A stretch of DNA of 64,000 bases from ChocPot-Mid sp043804925. GTDB taxonomy: Bacteria > Bacteroidota > Ignavibacteria > Kapaibacteriales > UBA2268. The notes beneath the pieces were generated by a model, which worked only from the letters and a program-made list of their open reading frames with translations, was not told where the DNA came from and searched no databases. Position numbers and translations under genes: made by a program. The DNA lies in the NCBI GenBank assembly GCA_043804925.1, contig JAZDIP010000047.1:62001-126000 (forward strand). The letters run 5' to 3'. This document shows, piece after piece, positions 17,089 to 26,367 of this stretch (position 1 is its first letter; each line of letters begins with the position of its first letter).

Positions 17089-18677
17089 TTTCTTATTCCT
17101 TCGATTATTTTTTCTTTAAACTTAAATTCTGTTCTTCTGTTTTTTTGTCTTCCCGATGCAGTATTATTGTCGGCTATTGGTTGGTCTTCCCCATAACCCA
17201 TTGCTGTGATTCTTACCGGACTAATATTTCCGTTTTCAATAATGTAAATCCTGACAGCTTTAGCTCGTTCATCGGATAGTATTTGATTGTATTCATTGGA
17301 ACCCCTATCATCAGTATGTCCTGTTATATCAAGTGAAACATATTCATTTTCTTTTAACAATTTTATTATTCTGTCAAGTTCCAATTGTGACTTTGGGTGT
17401 AATGTGCTTTTACCTGATTCGAATACTATATTGTCACTGGCATAGTTTACACCTTTATTTAATGGCTGAATAATCTCGTCTTTTATTATTTTTTTAACAT
17501 TGTCAACCTTTGGTAATACATAATCTGAAGTTGCAAACAGATATCCGGGTTTTTGAAAATACAATCTATAACTTCCACCGGGGCGTAACATTACGGAATA
17601 ATCACCGGTTTCTGAATTACTCCACGTTGAATAAGAACATTCGGGTCTTGTCAAATCATCAACAAGTATCTCGGTGCCTACCGGCTGATTATCAGTGTCT
17701 AAAACTCTGCCAATAACCACAGTATTTATTGTCGGTGTAACATCAGGAGGTAAGACAGAAATGTAAATATCTGCAGCTCCCATTCCGCCTATTTTGTCTG
17801 AAACCAAATAAATTGGTTTTCCTGCTCCGGGTATTGTAATTTGGTATTCATCCGATTCAGTATTGATACTATTCCCGACGTTTAAAGGCAAACTCCATCC
17901 GTCATCCCGTAAAAGGGAAAATAGAATTTCTTTTTTTCCATAACCACCAAAAGCGTCTGACGAATAAAAGAGAGTTCTTTCGTCGTATGACATGAAAGGT
18001 GATGTGTTTTTTGCATTTTTTGCATTTATTTTTGAACCAAGATTTTTCGGATATGCCCAAACTCCGTCTTTCAAATATGATACCCAAATGTCAAAGACTC
18101 CATAAACCGCACAGGCAGTTGTTGAAAAGTAAAATTCCTTGCCTCTTGGAGATATTGAAGCACCTGCTATATAAATTACTCCCGGATATGTTTTAAAAAA
18201 ATTATGGATACCTCCACCCATTCCGACATTATTAATCCATTCCTTACCGTGGTATTCGGCTCTATAAAAGGGTCCCCCGTCATTACGCCACCCTTTCTTA
18301 AAGGACAAATAATAAACAATATTACCTTCGGGATTAATGGAAACCACTACATCATCTTCTGAAGTATTAATATTCGTTCCAAGATTAATCGGTGGAATCC
18401 ATTCGTCGTTGACCCTCTTAGAAAAATAGACATCGTAATCATATCTTTGTTCGACATCTTTAAATTTCGCCCAGGTTCGCTCGGGATAAAATCTTGTAGA
18501 ATTGAAAAATATTTTGTTGCCATCGGCAGATATTATCGGATTATCCTCAACATAAGTAGAATTCAACACTTCCTGATTGATAAAATCATACTTTGGTATT
18601 TGTGCAATAGTAGAGTGTGTCATTATCAACGATAATGATATTGCTAACAAGATATTATATATTTTTGTTTTTCTCAT
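17085..18677 (-). CDS. PD40 propeller - carboxypeptidase-regulatory - OmpA protein, PorE-like (second copy)
   Basis: A 530-residue protein starting at the ATG at 18677, which has GGAAAG just upstream on the minus strand; the longer frame to 18701 lacks this. A signal peptide is followed by PD40 blades (NPIISADGNKIFFNS, VVSINPEGNIVYYLS, SYDERTLFYSSDAFGGYGKK). A carboxypeptidase-regulatory-like domain spans ~320-400 (VLDTDNQPVGTEILV, YRLYFQKPGYLF). Residues ~410-525 are an OmpA domain (DITGHTDDRGSNEYNQILSD, then RAKAVRIYI and GRQKNRRTEF). Architecture matches T9SS protein PorE minus TPRs. It heads a two-gene operon with the coiled-coil protein. Confidence 0.8.
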   Translation of the reverse strand: MRKTKIYNILLAISLSLIMTHSTIAQIPKYDFINQEVLNSTYVEDNPIISADGNKIFFNSTRFYPERTWAKFKDVEQRYDYDVYFSKRVNDEWIPPINLGTNINTSEDDVVVSINPEGNIVYYLSFKKGWRNDGGPFYRAEYHGKEWINNVGMGGGIHNFFKTYPGVIYIAGASISPRGKEFYFSTTACAVYGVFDIWVSYLKDGVWAYPKNLGSKINAKNAKNTSPFMSYDERTLFYSSDAFGGYGKKEILFSLLRDDGWSLPLNVGNSINTESDEYQITIPGAGKPIYLVSDKIGGMGAADIYISVLPPDVTPTINTVVIGRVLDTDNQPVGTEILVDDLTRPECSYSTWSNSETGDYSVMLRPGGSYRLYFQKPGYLFATSDYVLPKVDNVKKIIKDEIIQPLNKGVNYASDNIVFESGKSTLHPKSQLELDRIIKLLKENEYVSLDITGHTDDRGSNEYNQILSDERAKAVRIYIIENGNISPVRITAMGYGEDQPIADNNTASGRQKNRRTEFKFKEKIIEGIRK

Positions 18678-19009
18678 ACTTTCCAGTGATATTATTCTCA
18701 ATATATTTTTTATATCAAGTTGTGTGCCATTTTTTATTTATTTCTCAAATATACAAAAAATAAAGAGATAATAAGAATTATTATTACGAATTGACGCAGA
18801 TTTATGAATTTATTGTTGTAACGTGTGTGTTTTAAAATAAATAGCATTATGGGAAATGTAAATAGATGATGTAGACTTTATTTAAAACAACAAAAAATAT
18901 GCAATTTCTGTTATATCGAGATTTAGCAAAATTGAATTCAAATATATTATCATTTTGATAAAATCATATTGATTAACAAGTCTCTCACAATTTCATCTTT
19001 GGGAAAAGC
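18678..19009. other. Spacer with promoter of the PorE-like operon
   Basis: On the minus strand a TATATTTG box lies at 18753-18746, about 60 bases upstream of the ATG at 18677. It fits the Bacteroidota TAnnTTTG -7 element, but no convincing TTG is seen at the right distance upstream. The remainder (18780-19009) is AT-rich without frames or hairpins that I can support. It separates yjbQ from the envelope operon; both are on the minus strand. Confidence 0.35.
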
Positions 19010-19426
19010 TTACTCCCCAATTACTTTCACCAGCACCCTTTTTTTCCGCATACCGTCAAACTCACCATAAAAGATTCGTTCCCATGTACCGAAATCGAGT
19101 TTGCCTTCGGTTACGGCAACAACAATTTCACGTCCCATGATTTGACGCTTCATGTGTGCATCGGCATTGTCCTCAAATCCATTATGGCGATATTGGGAAT
19201 GTGGCTTTTCCGGTGCCAGCTTTTCGAGCCAAACTTCGTAATCATGATGAAGCCCGGGTTCATCATCATTTATGAATACGCTTGCAGTAATATGCATCGC
19301 ATTTACCAGCACAAGCCCTTCCTTAATTCCGCTCTCTTTAATGCACTTTTCAACCTCATGTGTAATATTGATAAATGCACGTCTGGTGTTCGTGTGAAAC
19401 CAAAGTTCTTTACGGTAACTTTTCAT
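19010..19426 (-). CDS. yjbQ: YjbQ/UPF0047 family protein
   Basis: A 138-residue protein starting at the ATG at 19426, preceded on the minus strand by GAGGAG; the frame extends upstream without a better start. It matches the YjbQ family: HTNTRRAFINITHEVE, HITASVFINDDEPGLHHDYE, NADAHMKRQIMGRE and LDFGTWERIFYGEFDG. Members have weak thiamine-phosphate synthase activity in E. coli complementation, but the physiological reaction is unsettled. Conserved His and Asp/Glu residues suggest a metal site. It is divergent from pheT. Confidence 0.88.
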   Translation of the reverse strand: MKSYRKELWFHTNTRRAFINITHEVEKCIKESGIKEGLVLVNAMHITASVFINDDEPGLHHDYEVWLEKLAPEKPHSQYRHNGFEDNADAHMKRQIMGREIVVAVTEGKLDFGTWERIFYGEFDGMRKKRVLVKVIGE

Positions 19427-19590
19427 TATTTTTCTCCTCAAATTTGAATTTCTTAAATCTATGAAAAAAGAATAGTTTTTGCAAATTAAATATAAATTCT
19501 TTGTCATTAATTAAATTTTTCGGAAAAAATTCTTAAATTGCATATTATAAAATAATTAACCTTTTTAATTAATAATTTGATTTTTTTGAA

Positions 19591-22011
19591 ATGTACATTT
19601 CTTATAATTGGCTAAAAGAGTTAGTAGATTTTTCTTATAACATAGAAGACCTCGACAAAACATTGACTATGTTGGGTATCGAAGTAGAAGAAGTCATTGA
19701 CTATAAAAAAAAGTATGAGAATTTTGTTACAGCGGAAGTCTTGAGTGCTGAAAAGCATCCCAAGGCAGATAAACTTACAATCTGTGATGTTGACTATGGA
19801 ACGGGGATAGCGAAAGTTATTTGCGGTGCTCCGAATGTTGCACAGGGACAAAAAGTAATTATAGGTCTTCCCGGAGCAAAAGTACCTTCTACAGGTTTCA
19901 TAATTGAAAAAAGAAAAATTCGCGATGTAGAATCCAATGGAATGATTTGCAGTGAAGCAGAACTTCAAATTGGTGAAGACAGTAGCGGAATCAAGGTCTT
20001 ATATGGTGATACCAAAACGGGAATTCCACTAGCCGAATATTTGAATATGGATGATATAATTCTCGATGTCAGCTTAACACCGAACAAAGCAGATTGCAAC
20101 AGTCATCTTGGAATAGCCAGAGAGCTTGCTGCTGTCTTAGGTAATGAAGTTGTTTTACCAAATAATAATGTCGAAGAGAGTAACAAACCTGTTTCCGATA
20201 GCGTTGAGGTCATAATTGAAGACAAGGAAAAATGTCTGAGATACAGTGCGAGAATTATCAGGGGGATTACAGTAACCGAGTCTCCCGAATGGCTTAAGCA
20301 ACGACTAATATTAATCGGATTGAGACCTGTAAATGTCGTTGTTGATGTTACGAATTACGTTTTAATGGAGCAGGGTCAACCGTTACACGCTTTCGATTTA
20401 TCAAAAATAGATGGAAATAAAATCATTTGTAAAACAGCAAAGAATGCAGAGAAGTTCACAACTCTCGATGGAACAGAAAGAATATTGGATGATTCAATGC
20501 TGATGATTTGTGATGCGAACAAAAACATTGCTATCGGTGGTGTTATGGGTGGCAGGAATTCGGAAATTAACAATAAAACAATTGATGTTTTATTGGAGTC
20601 GGCTTTCTTTGCTCCGTCGTCAATTCGTAAAACATCTAAGAAACTCGGTATTCAAAGCGATGCTTCTTATAGATTTGAAAGGGGCGTTGATATTGATAAT
20701 GTTATTAATACCTTGAATCGTGCTGCAGGACTTATCGCAGAACTTGCAGGGGGAACAATTGATAAAGGTTATATTGATACCTATCCCGCACCTGTTGATA
20801 AGTTGATTGTGCAATTTAGATATCAAAGAGCTAATGACATCATCGGGATAAATATTTCTCCCGGGCAAATGAAAGATATGCTTAGAAGAATGAGATTCAA
20901 TATTATTTCCGAAGACAAAAATTCGTGTACCGTCGAAGTGCCTTCTTCAAGGGTTGATGTTTCCTTGGAAATTGATTTAATCGAAGAAATCGCAAGACTA
21001 TTCAATTATGATAACATCCAACCGGATTATTCAATTTCTGTCAGCTTAGCAGGAGAAAATATACATAAAGATTTGGCTATCCCGCCACTGAGAAATGGAA
21101 TTTCAGATTACCTTGTCAAAAAAGGATTCAATGAAATAATTACCCAAAATATGCTTGACCCGGAAACAGCCGCTTTATTCGGTGAACCACCGGTAAAAAT
21201 TTCAAATCCTCTTGGTGAAGATTTATCAATAATGAGGACTTCTTTAGTTCCTTCAATGCTAAGAACAATTGAAAGAAATATTCGTCTCGGGAATTCCGAT
21301 TTAAAATTATTCGAAATCGGGAAATCATTTCATAAAGTTGATGACATCGCAAAAACATTTATAAAAAATATTTTCGAGCAAGAAGAATTAATTGTAGCTT
21401 TAACCGGCAGAAGCACACCATTGCAATGGGGGGTTTCTGAACGTAGGACCGATTTCTATGATATTAAAGGAATTTATGAAGAATTGATTGAATTCTTTAA
21501 GTTCGATAATATTAAATTTGAAAAATACGATTCGGACTTTTTGGTTTTTGGAAAAAATTCGATTGTGATAAAACATGGAAATGATGTTATTGGTTCATTC
21601 GGTGAAGTATCGAAAGAGAATTTAAAGTATTTCGATATTGAGAATCCTGTTTATATCCTGATTCTTGATTTATCGAAAGTATACGGGTTTGAACATCGGA
21701 TTCCGAAATATTCTTCTATAACGGCTTATCCTGCAATCACGAGAGATTTGGCATTTATAATGAGTTCAAATATTGAAAATGGAACGGTTCAAAATGAGAT
21801 TCTGGGGAATGGTGGTGAGCTATTGAAATCCCTCGTTCTATTCGATGTTTACGATGGTAAATCAATCGAAAAGGGTATGAAAAGCATGGCTTATTCTTTA
21901 ACTTTTTCATCTCCTGAGAGAACCTTGAAAGATGAGGAAGTTGAGATGCATTTAAGTAAAATTATTAGAGCCGTTGAAAAAAGATTTGACGCTAATCTGA
22001 GGAAACAATGA
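19591..22011 (+). CDS. pheT: Phenylalanyl-tRNA synthetase beta subunit
   Basis: An 806-residue protein of normal length for bacterial PheT, which pairs with PheS to charge tRNA-Phe. It has an EMAP/OB tRNA-binding domain at ~40-150 (AEKHPKADKLTICDVDYG), B3/B4 editing domains ~210-370 (PVNVVVDVTNYVLMEQGQPL, HAFDLSKI), a B5 domain ~405-475, a catalytic-like core, and a C-terminal ferredoxin-fold anticodon domain from ~710 (KYSSITAYPAITRDLAFIM). pheS is not adjacent. The leader is AT-rich without SD. It is followed by 7-bp repeats and then the coiled-coil/zapA genes. Confidence 0.96.
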   Translation: MYISYNWLKELVDFSYNIEDLDKTLTMLGIEVEEVIDYKKKYENFVTAEVLSAEKHPKADKLTICDVDYGTGIAKVICGAPNVAQGQKVIIGLPGAKVPSTGFIIEKRKIRDVESNGMICSEAELQIGEDSSGIKVLYGDTKTGIPLAEYLNMDDIILDVSLTPNKADCNSHLGIARELAAVLGNEVVLPNNNVEESNKPVSDSVEVIIEDKEKCLRYSARIIRGITVTESPEWLKQRLILIGLRPVNVVVDVTNYVLMEQGQPLHAFDLSKIDGNKIICKTAKNAEKFTTLDGTERILDDSMLMICDANKNIAIGGVMGGRNSEINNKTIDVLLESAFFAPSSIRKTSKKLGIQSDASYRFERGVDIDNVINTLNRAAGLIAELAGGTIDKGYIDTYPAPVDKLIVQFRYQRANDIIGINISPGQMKDMLRRMRFNIISEDKNSCTVEVPSSRVDVSLEIDLIEEIARLFNYDNIQPDYSISVSLAGENIHKDLAIPPLRNGISDYLVKKGFNEIITQNMLDPETAALFGEPPVKISNPLGEDLSIMRTSLVPSMLRTIERNIRLGNSDLKLFEIGKSFHKVDDIAKTFIKNIFEQEELIVALTGRSTPLQWGVSERRTDFYDIKGIYEELIEFFKFDNIKFEKYDSDFLVFGKNSIVIKHGNDVIGSFGEVSKENLKYFDIENPVYILILDLSKVYGFEHRIPKYSSITAYPAITRDLAFIMSSNIENGTVQNEILGNGGELLKSLVLFDVYDGKSIEKGMKSMAYSLTFSSPERTLKDEEVEMHLSKIIRAVEKRFDANLRKQ

Positions 22012-22020
22012 TACTTATTA

Positions 22021-22043
22021 ACAATTGACAATTAACAATTGAC
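22021..22043. repeat. Heptanucleotide array ACAATTG/ACAATTA after pheT
   Basis: Three to four consecutive 7-base units (ACAATTG, ACAATTA, ACAATTG, ACAtttt) start 10 bases after the pheT stop and end just before the SD of the next gene. One of several arrays with a 7-base period in this window. Confidence 0.6.
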
Positions 22044-22064
22044 ATTTTTTTGAGGAGAAAAAAT

Positions 22065-23507
22065 ATGGAGCAGACAAATGTACAGCAAGATAGTGCAAAT
22101 TTAACTTCAGCAGTTAAAAATTTATGGTCCGCACTAAGCAGAACAGCCGGCAAAATAAAAGAACTGAACGCCGAAAACAAAGAACTGTCCCTTAGGGCTA
22201 ACGAGATTGAAAAGCTTTGGATTCGATATAATGAATTAAAAGAACAGATTCCTGTATTGGAAGAAAAATCTGCTTTGACTGATAAGTTAAGCGACGAAAA
22301 TACCCGTTTGAAAAAAGAGAATTATCACCTTCAAACTTCTTTAGGTGAACTTCGGGAAATTGAAAAAAGTTTCCGTTTGGCTCAAGCTGAGTTTGCAAAC
22401 AAAAACAAACTACTTCATGAAAATTCACGTACAATCGAAGAATTGAAATCAAGAATTGCCGAATACGACACAAAACAAAAAGAATACGATGAACAACTTA
22501 TTATCAATCGTACCATGCAGGAAGAAAATGAAAAGCTGATTGCCAAAATATCTCATTTAAATAATGAAAAAGAGCAAAGTGCTAATGATATATTAAAACT
22601 TTCTTCTGAGCTTAGCGAAAGTACAGCCGAAGTAAAACGATTGAAATCCGTTAAACAGAGCTACGAAGAAACCATAGCCGATTTGAATAATGAGTTTTCC
22701 GAACTTGAAAAGAAAGTCAGAATTAAAGAAGAAGAAAGTTTGGCATTAGAGGACAAATTGAAAAATTTCGATAGCACACTTATTCAGCATGATGATTTAA
22801 AAATAAAACATCAGGATTTGGTTGATAAGTACAGAAACCTCGAAATTCAGTTTAATTATATGAAATCCGATTTTGAAGAAAAAAGTAATAAAGTTGAAGA
22901 ATTTTCTGAAAAAATAAGTAATCAGGAAAATTTAATGAATGATTTGTTGGAAGATATTGAAAAGAAAGACCATGATATAAAATTGTATAAAGAAGCTGAG
23001 AGCAAGACAATAGCTTTGGTATTGGAAAAGGGAGAATGGATAAGGGAAAAGGGAGAGTTATTTGCCAAGATTGGACAATTTGAAAAGGATTTAGCCGACA
23101 GCAGGCAGAAAATACTTCAGGAGAATGAAGAATGGACAAGGGAGAAAGAAGAAATGTTAAGCAAGATTGAACAATTTGAAAAGGATTTAGCCGACAGCCG
23201 ACAGCAGACGGCAGACAGCAAAGAATACAAAACAAAATTTGAGCAATTACAAGCAACCTTTGACGGGATCAGGATGACAAACGGACAATTGTTGCAGGAG
23301 AAGGTAGAATGGACAAGGGAAAAGGGAGAGTTATTATCAAAGATAGAGGTATTAGAAAGAGATTTGATGGACGTCAGACAGCAGTTTGAAATTTTAGAAC
23401 AGCGACAATCTGAAACTAAGACAATGTTTGTTATGGATGAAATGGAAAGGGAAGAACTTTTAAATTCAGTTGAAAAGTACATAGGTAAATTGGAAAAAAT
23501 TGTATGA
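22065..23507 (+). CDS. Long coiled-coil protein next to zapA (ZapB-like, expanded)
   Basis: Starts at the ATG at 22065, 7 bases after GAGGAG (the frame extends to TTG 22050, which overlaps the SD). The 480-residue product is almost entirely heptad-repeat coiled coil, without signal peptide or membrane segment. Residues ~320-455 contain three copies of a ~28-residue, four-heptad unit: WIREKGELFAKIGQFEKDL, WTREKEEMLSKIEQFEKDL, WTREKGELLSKIEVLERDL. The DNA here is itself built of 7-base units (see findings). In Bacteroidota a short ZapB-like coiled-coil protein often precedes zapA; this may be an expanded form acting at the division site. That role is inferred from position only. Confidence 0.6.
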   Translation: MEQTNVQQDSANLTSAVKNLWSALSRTAGKIKELNAENKELSLRANEIEKLWIRYNELKEQIPVLEEKSALTDKLSDENTRLKKENYHLQTSLGELREIEKSFRLAQAEFANKNKLLHENSRTIEELKSRIAEYDTKQKEYDEQLIINRTMQEENEKLIAKISHLNNEKEQSANDILKLSSELSESTAEVKRLKSVKQSYEETIADLNNEFSELEKKVRIKEEESLALEDKLKNFDSTLIQHDDLKIKHQDLVDKYRNLEIQFNYMKSDFEEKSNKVEEFSEKISNQENLMNDLLEDIEKKDHDIKLYKEAESKTIALVLEKGEWIREKGELFAKIGQFEKDLADSRQKILQENEEWTREKEEMLSKIEQFEKDLADSRQQTADSKEYKTKFEQLQATFDGIRMTNGQLLQEKVEWTREKGELLSKIEVLERDLMDVRQQFEILEQRQSETKTMFVMDEMEREELLNSVEKYIGKLEKIV

Positions 23508-23679
23508 TTAAAGTTATGCATTGATAATTTTTTCTTGTATAAAACTAATTATTGATGTAATTTTAAATCAGTAATAAATTGAATGTTTCAACTTATTAGT
23601 ACTGTTAATTAATTAATTTTAATTGTTTCTTTTGTAATAATAACAAAAAAATATTTTAAAGAAACACAGGTTGGTAAAA

Positions 23680-23961
23680 ATGGCTGAAAAAATCAGAGTG
23701 AAGATTCGAGGTAAGGAATATTTACTTAAAGGAGATGATGAATCATTAATACTTCAGGCAAGCGGAATTGTTGACGATGAATTTAAAATCCTTGGCAACA
23801 ATTATTTAAATCAACCTGATGAGACTATTGCAGTATTAGCTGCCTTAAATATTGCTGAAAAAAAACTAAAGTTAAGTAAAGAAAAAACGAACGATGAGAA
23901 TTATCTTGTTACTGAGTTAGATAGAATGGCAAAATTTCTTGAAGATGCTATTTCTAATTGA
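23680..23961 (+). CDS. zapA: Cell division protein ZapA
   Basis: A 93-residue protein. Start at ATG 23680 (MAEKIRVKIRGKEYLLKGDD) rather than TTG 23671. The N-terminal beta-strand region followed by a helix (LAALNIAEKKLKLSKEKTND) and a C-terminal helix matches ZapA, which binds and bundles FtsZ filaments at the division ring. Its neighbours fit the family: a coiled-coil gene upstream, and downstream a candidate 6S RNA and rny, an arrangement known next to zapA in several phyla. Confidence 0.82.
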   Translation: MAEKIRVKIRGKEYLLKGDDESLILQASGIVDDEFKILGNNYLNQPDETIAVLAALNIAEKKLKLSKEKTNDENYLVTELDRMAKFLEDAISN

Positions 23962-24137
23962 TAAGTGAATAATGAATGAATATAATTAGGTCAATTTGTG
24001 TACTTGTAATATAGATTTTATTGTTAATATCCATAATAATACTCAGGACAGAATATACTCTCGGAAGCAAACTAACTTATTTAATTTCAAAAAAGTTCTT
24101 TGAAAATTTTGTTAGTGAAACATCTAACAAAAATATT

Positions 24138-24360
24138 AGCTGTAACTATCGTTGTTGGTAGATAAAAGCAAAAGAATCTATAGTTTTTTTAAATGGGAAA
24201 TTTACGCTGTTTATAGAAAACAGGCCTTGAAAATTTATGGAATTCAATCGAGAATCTCTGTAGCGAAGGAAGCATGATATAATCAGGTTGTTACCCACTG
24301 TGTCAGTTTAGGATTCTTGCCTGCACTCACAGTATTGACAGCGATAGCTTACAGCTTTTT
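24138..24360 (+). ncRNA. ssrS: Candidate 6S RNA between zapA and rny
   Basis: The 549-base gap holds a ~220-base unit whose ends pair. AGCTGTAACTATCG at 24138-24151 pairs with CGATAGCTTACAGCT at 24342-24356, with one bulged base, followed by a short T run. Inside, GCAAAAGAATC at 24168-24178 pairs with GATTCTTGC at 24312-24320, leaving a large internal loop, and CTGTTT-AAACAG forms a small hairpin near 24208-24226. A long rod with paired ends, internal bubbles and this length is the 6S RNA plan, which sequesters RNA polymerase holoenzyme. Position next to zapA supports it. Folding was done by eye only. Confidence 0.6.
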
Positions 24361-24510
24361 AATTAATGTGTTTCGTTTAAGTAAATTTTAAATAACTGAG
24401 TTAACATTGAAACATCGAAACACAATTTATATGAATAATATCTATCAAACTGATTTCCGGTCTGAACCGGAAACTTTAATAAATTATTGTATCGTTATGA
24501 GGTTTAAACT

Positions 24511-26082
24511 ATGTTGAATTTAGATTTATGGATAGTAGTAGGACTTAGTGTCTTAGGGCTTTTTGTAGGATGGGCATTTGGATATTTTGCAGGTAACAAG
24601 GTTGCCGCTTCAAAAATCAAAGAAGCTGAACTAAGGGCATTAAGCATCCTGAAAGATGCTGAAAAAGAAGCCAACAATATCAAAAAAGAACGGCTTCTTG
24701 AGGTAAAAGAAGAATGGCACAAGAGAAAACAGGATTTTGAAAATGAAACTCAAGGAAAACGAGCTAAAATTCAAATACTTGAAAAACAAATTAAAGCACG
24801 TGAAGACGGGGTTGATTCCAAAGTTAATATGATTAACAAAAAGGAGAAACAACTCCAATTTTATGAAGAAGACATAAAAAAGAGAGAAGAAGAGATTAAC
24901 AAGAAAAATGTTGAATTTGAAAAATTAATAGAAAAGCAAATTCAGCAATTGGAAATTATAAGTGGTTACAGCCGCGAAGAAGCTAAGCAACAGCTTATAG
25001 ATAATTTCGTTAACGAAGCTAAGGAACTTGCATCGGTGAAAGCCAAAGCTATCCGTGATGAAGCCATCATGAATGCCCAAAAAGATGCTCAAACCGTCGT
25101 GATTCAAGCAATACAAAGAACTGCATCAGACCATAGTGTCGAAAGCACGGTTTCTGTTGTCAATCTTGACAGCGACGAAATGAAGGGAAGAATTATAGGT
25201 CGTGAAGGCAGAAACATTCGTGCTTTTGAATCTGCAACTGGGATAGACCTGATTATTGATGATACTCCCGAAGCGGTAGTAATTTCCGGTTTCGACCCAT
25301 TCAGAAGAGAAGTTGCTAAGCGTGCATTGGAAAAGTTAATGGTTGATGGCAGAATTCATCCCGCCCGGATCGAAGAAGTCGTAGGAAAAACAACAAAGGA
25401 ACTTGAAACTGAAATAGTTCGAGATGGTGAAAACATTTTACTCGATTTGGGTATTCACAATGTTCATCCCGAACTATCCAAATTAGTAGGTAAAATGAAA
25501 TACCGTTCCAGTTACGGTCAAAACCTTTTAAACCATTCAATGGAAGTTTCTTATCTTGCCGGATTAATGGCATCAGAGCTTGGTTTGGATGCCATAATCG
25601 CAAAACGCGCCGGTATATTGCACGATATCGGAAAATGTTTGGATAAAAACACAGAAGGTCCTCATGCATTACTTGGTATGGAATTAGCTAAAAAGTTCAA
25701 GGAAAATAAAATTGTTACCAATGCAATTGGAGCTCACCACGAGGATATAGAAATGGAAACTCCAATCGCCGTTTTGATACAAGCCGCCGATAGCATTAGC
25801 GGAGCAAGACCGGGAGCGAGACGCGAATCTCTTGAAAATTACGTAAAGCGACTGGAAAAACTCGAAAACCTTGCTCAAAGTTTCAAAGGAGTAGCTAAAA
25901 CCTTTGCAATTCAGGCAGGCCGTGAAATTCGTGTTATCGTAGAACCTGACCATATTGATGATAATGGTGCAGATGCAATGGCAGCAGATATTGCAGAAAG
26001 AATCGAACATGAACTCGAATACCCGGGGCAAATCAAGGTTACGATTATTCGTGAGAGAAGATCTGTTTCATTGGCGAAATAA
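24511..26082 (+). CDS. rny: Ribonuclease Y
   Basis: A 523-residue endoribonuclease that starts mRNA decay at the membrane. It has an N-terminal membrane helix (residues ~7-28), a coiled coil to ~165, a KH RNA-binding domain ~215-275 (MKGRIIGREGRNIRAFESAT), and an HD domain ~335-430 (LLNHSMEVSYLAGLMA, KRAGILHDIGK, AIGAHHEDIEM) with the metal-binding HD pair. Length and order are normal for the family. GAGG lies 8-9 bases before the ATG. It ends ~60 bases before a large hairpin that should stop transcription. Confidence 0.95.
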   Translation: MLNLDLWIVVGLSVLGLFVGWAFGYFAGNKVAASKIKEAELRALSILKDAEKEANNIKKERLLEVKEEWHKRKQDFENETQGKRAKIQILEKQIKAREDGVDSKVNMINKKEKQLQFYEEDIKKREEEINKKNVEFEKLIEKQIQQLEIISGYSREEAKQQLIDNFVNEAKELASVKAKAIRDEAIMNAQKDAQTVVIQAIQRTASDHSVESTVSVVNLDSDEMKGRIIGREGRNIRAFESATGIDLIIDDTPEAVVISGFDPFRREVAKRALEKLMVDGRIHPARIEEVVGKTTKELETEIVRDGENILLDLGIHNVHPELSKLVGKMKYRSSYGQNLLNHSMEVSYLAGLMASELGLDAIIAKRAGILHDIGKCLDKNTEGPHALLGMELAKKFKENKIVTNAIGAHHEDIEMETPIAVLIQAADSISGARPGARRESLENYVKRLEKLENLAQSFKGVAKTFAIQAGREIRVIVEPDHIDDNGADAMAADIAERIEHELEYPGQIKVTIIRERRSVSLAK

Positions 26083-26142
26083 CTTTTTGCTGTTAGCATT
26101 AGAAGTTAGTTGGTCGAAGAAATCGGGAAGTTAAAAAATCAT

Positions 26143-26285
26143 AAAAAATGGGCTGTCTCAAAAGAGTCATTCTGAGCGGAACGTAGTGAAGCGAAGAATC
26201 CAGAAACCGCATGAATACTGGATTCCTCACTTCGTTCGGAATGACGATTTGTCAATATTTTGACTTTTGAGACAGCCCCTTTTTC
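26143..26285. repeat. Nested inverted-repeat element, likely MITE and bidirectional terminator
   Basis: Outer arms GGGCTGTCTCAAAAG (26150-26164) and CTTTTGAGACAGCCC (26264-26278) pair perfectly over 15 bases, with A-run on the left and T-run on the right extending the symmetry. Inside, a second imperfect pair runs 26166-26203 against 26218-26245 (GTCATTCTGAGCGGAACG...GAATCCAG against CTGGATTCC...GAATGAC). The inner sequence type occurs widely in unrelated bacterial genomes. The whole sits between convergent rny and the 26368 gene and would act as a terminator in both directions. Terminal inverted repeats without a coding region suggest a non-autonomous mobile element. Confidence 0.7.
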
Positions 26286-26367
26286 TTTCCTTAAAAGATA
26301 CTTGTCGAGGGAACTATGTACACTCCATTTTTCCAATTATGTTTTTGCAATAAAACGCAATATTGAA

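Noticed and set aside
26143..26285. Insertion sequence at the nested inverted repeat
   Set aside because: No transposase frame lies within or next to the 143-base element, so only a non-autonomous element or terminator can be supported.
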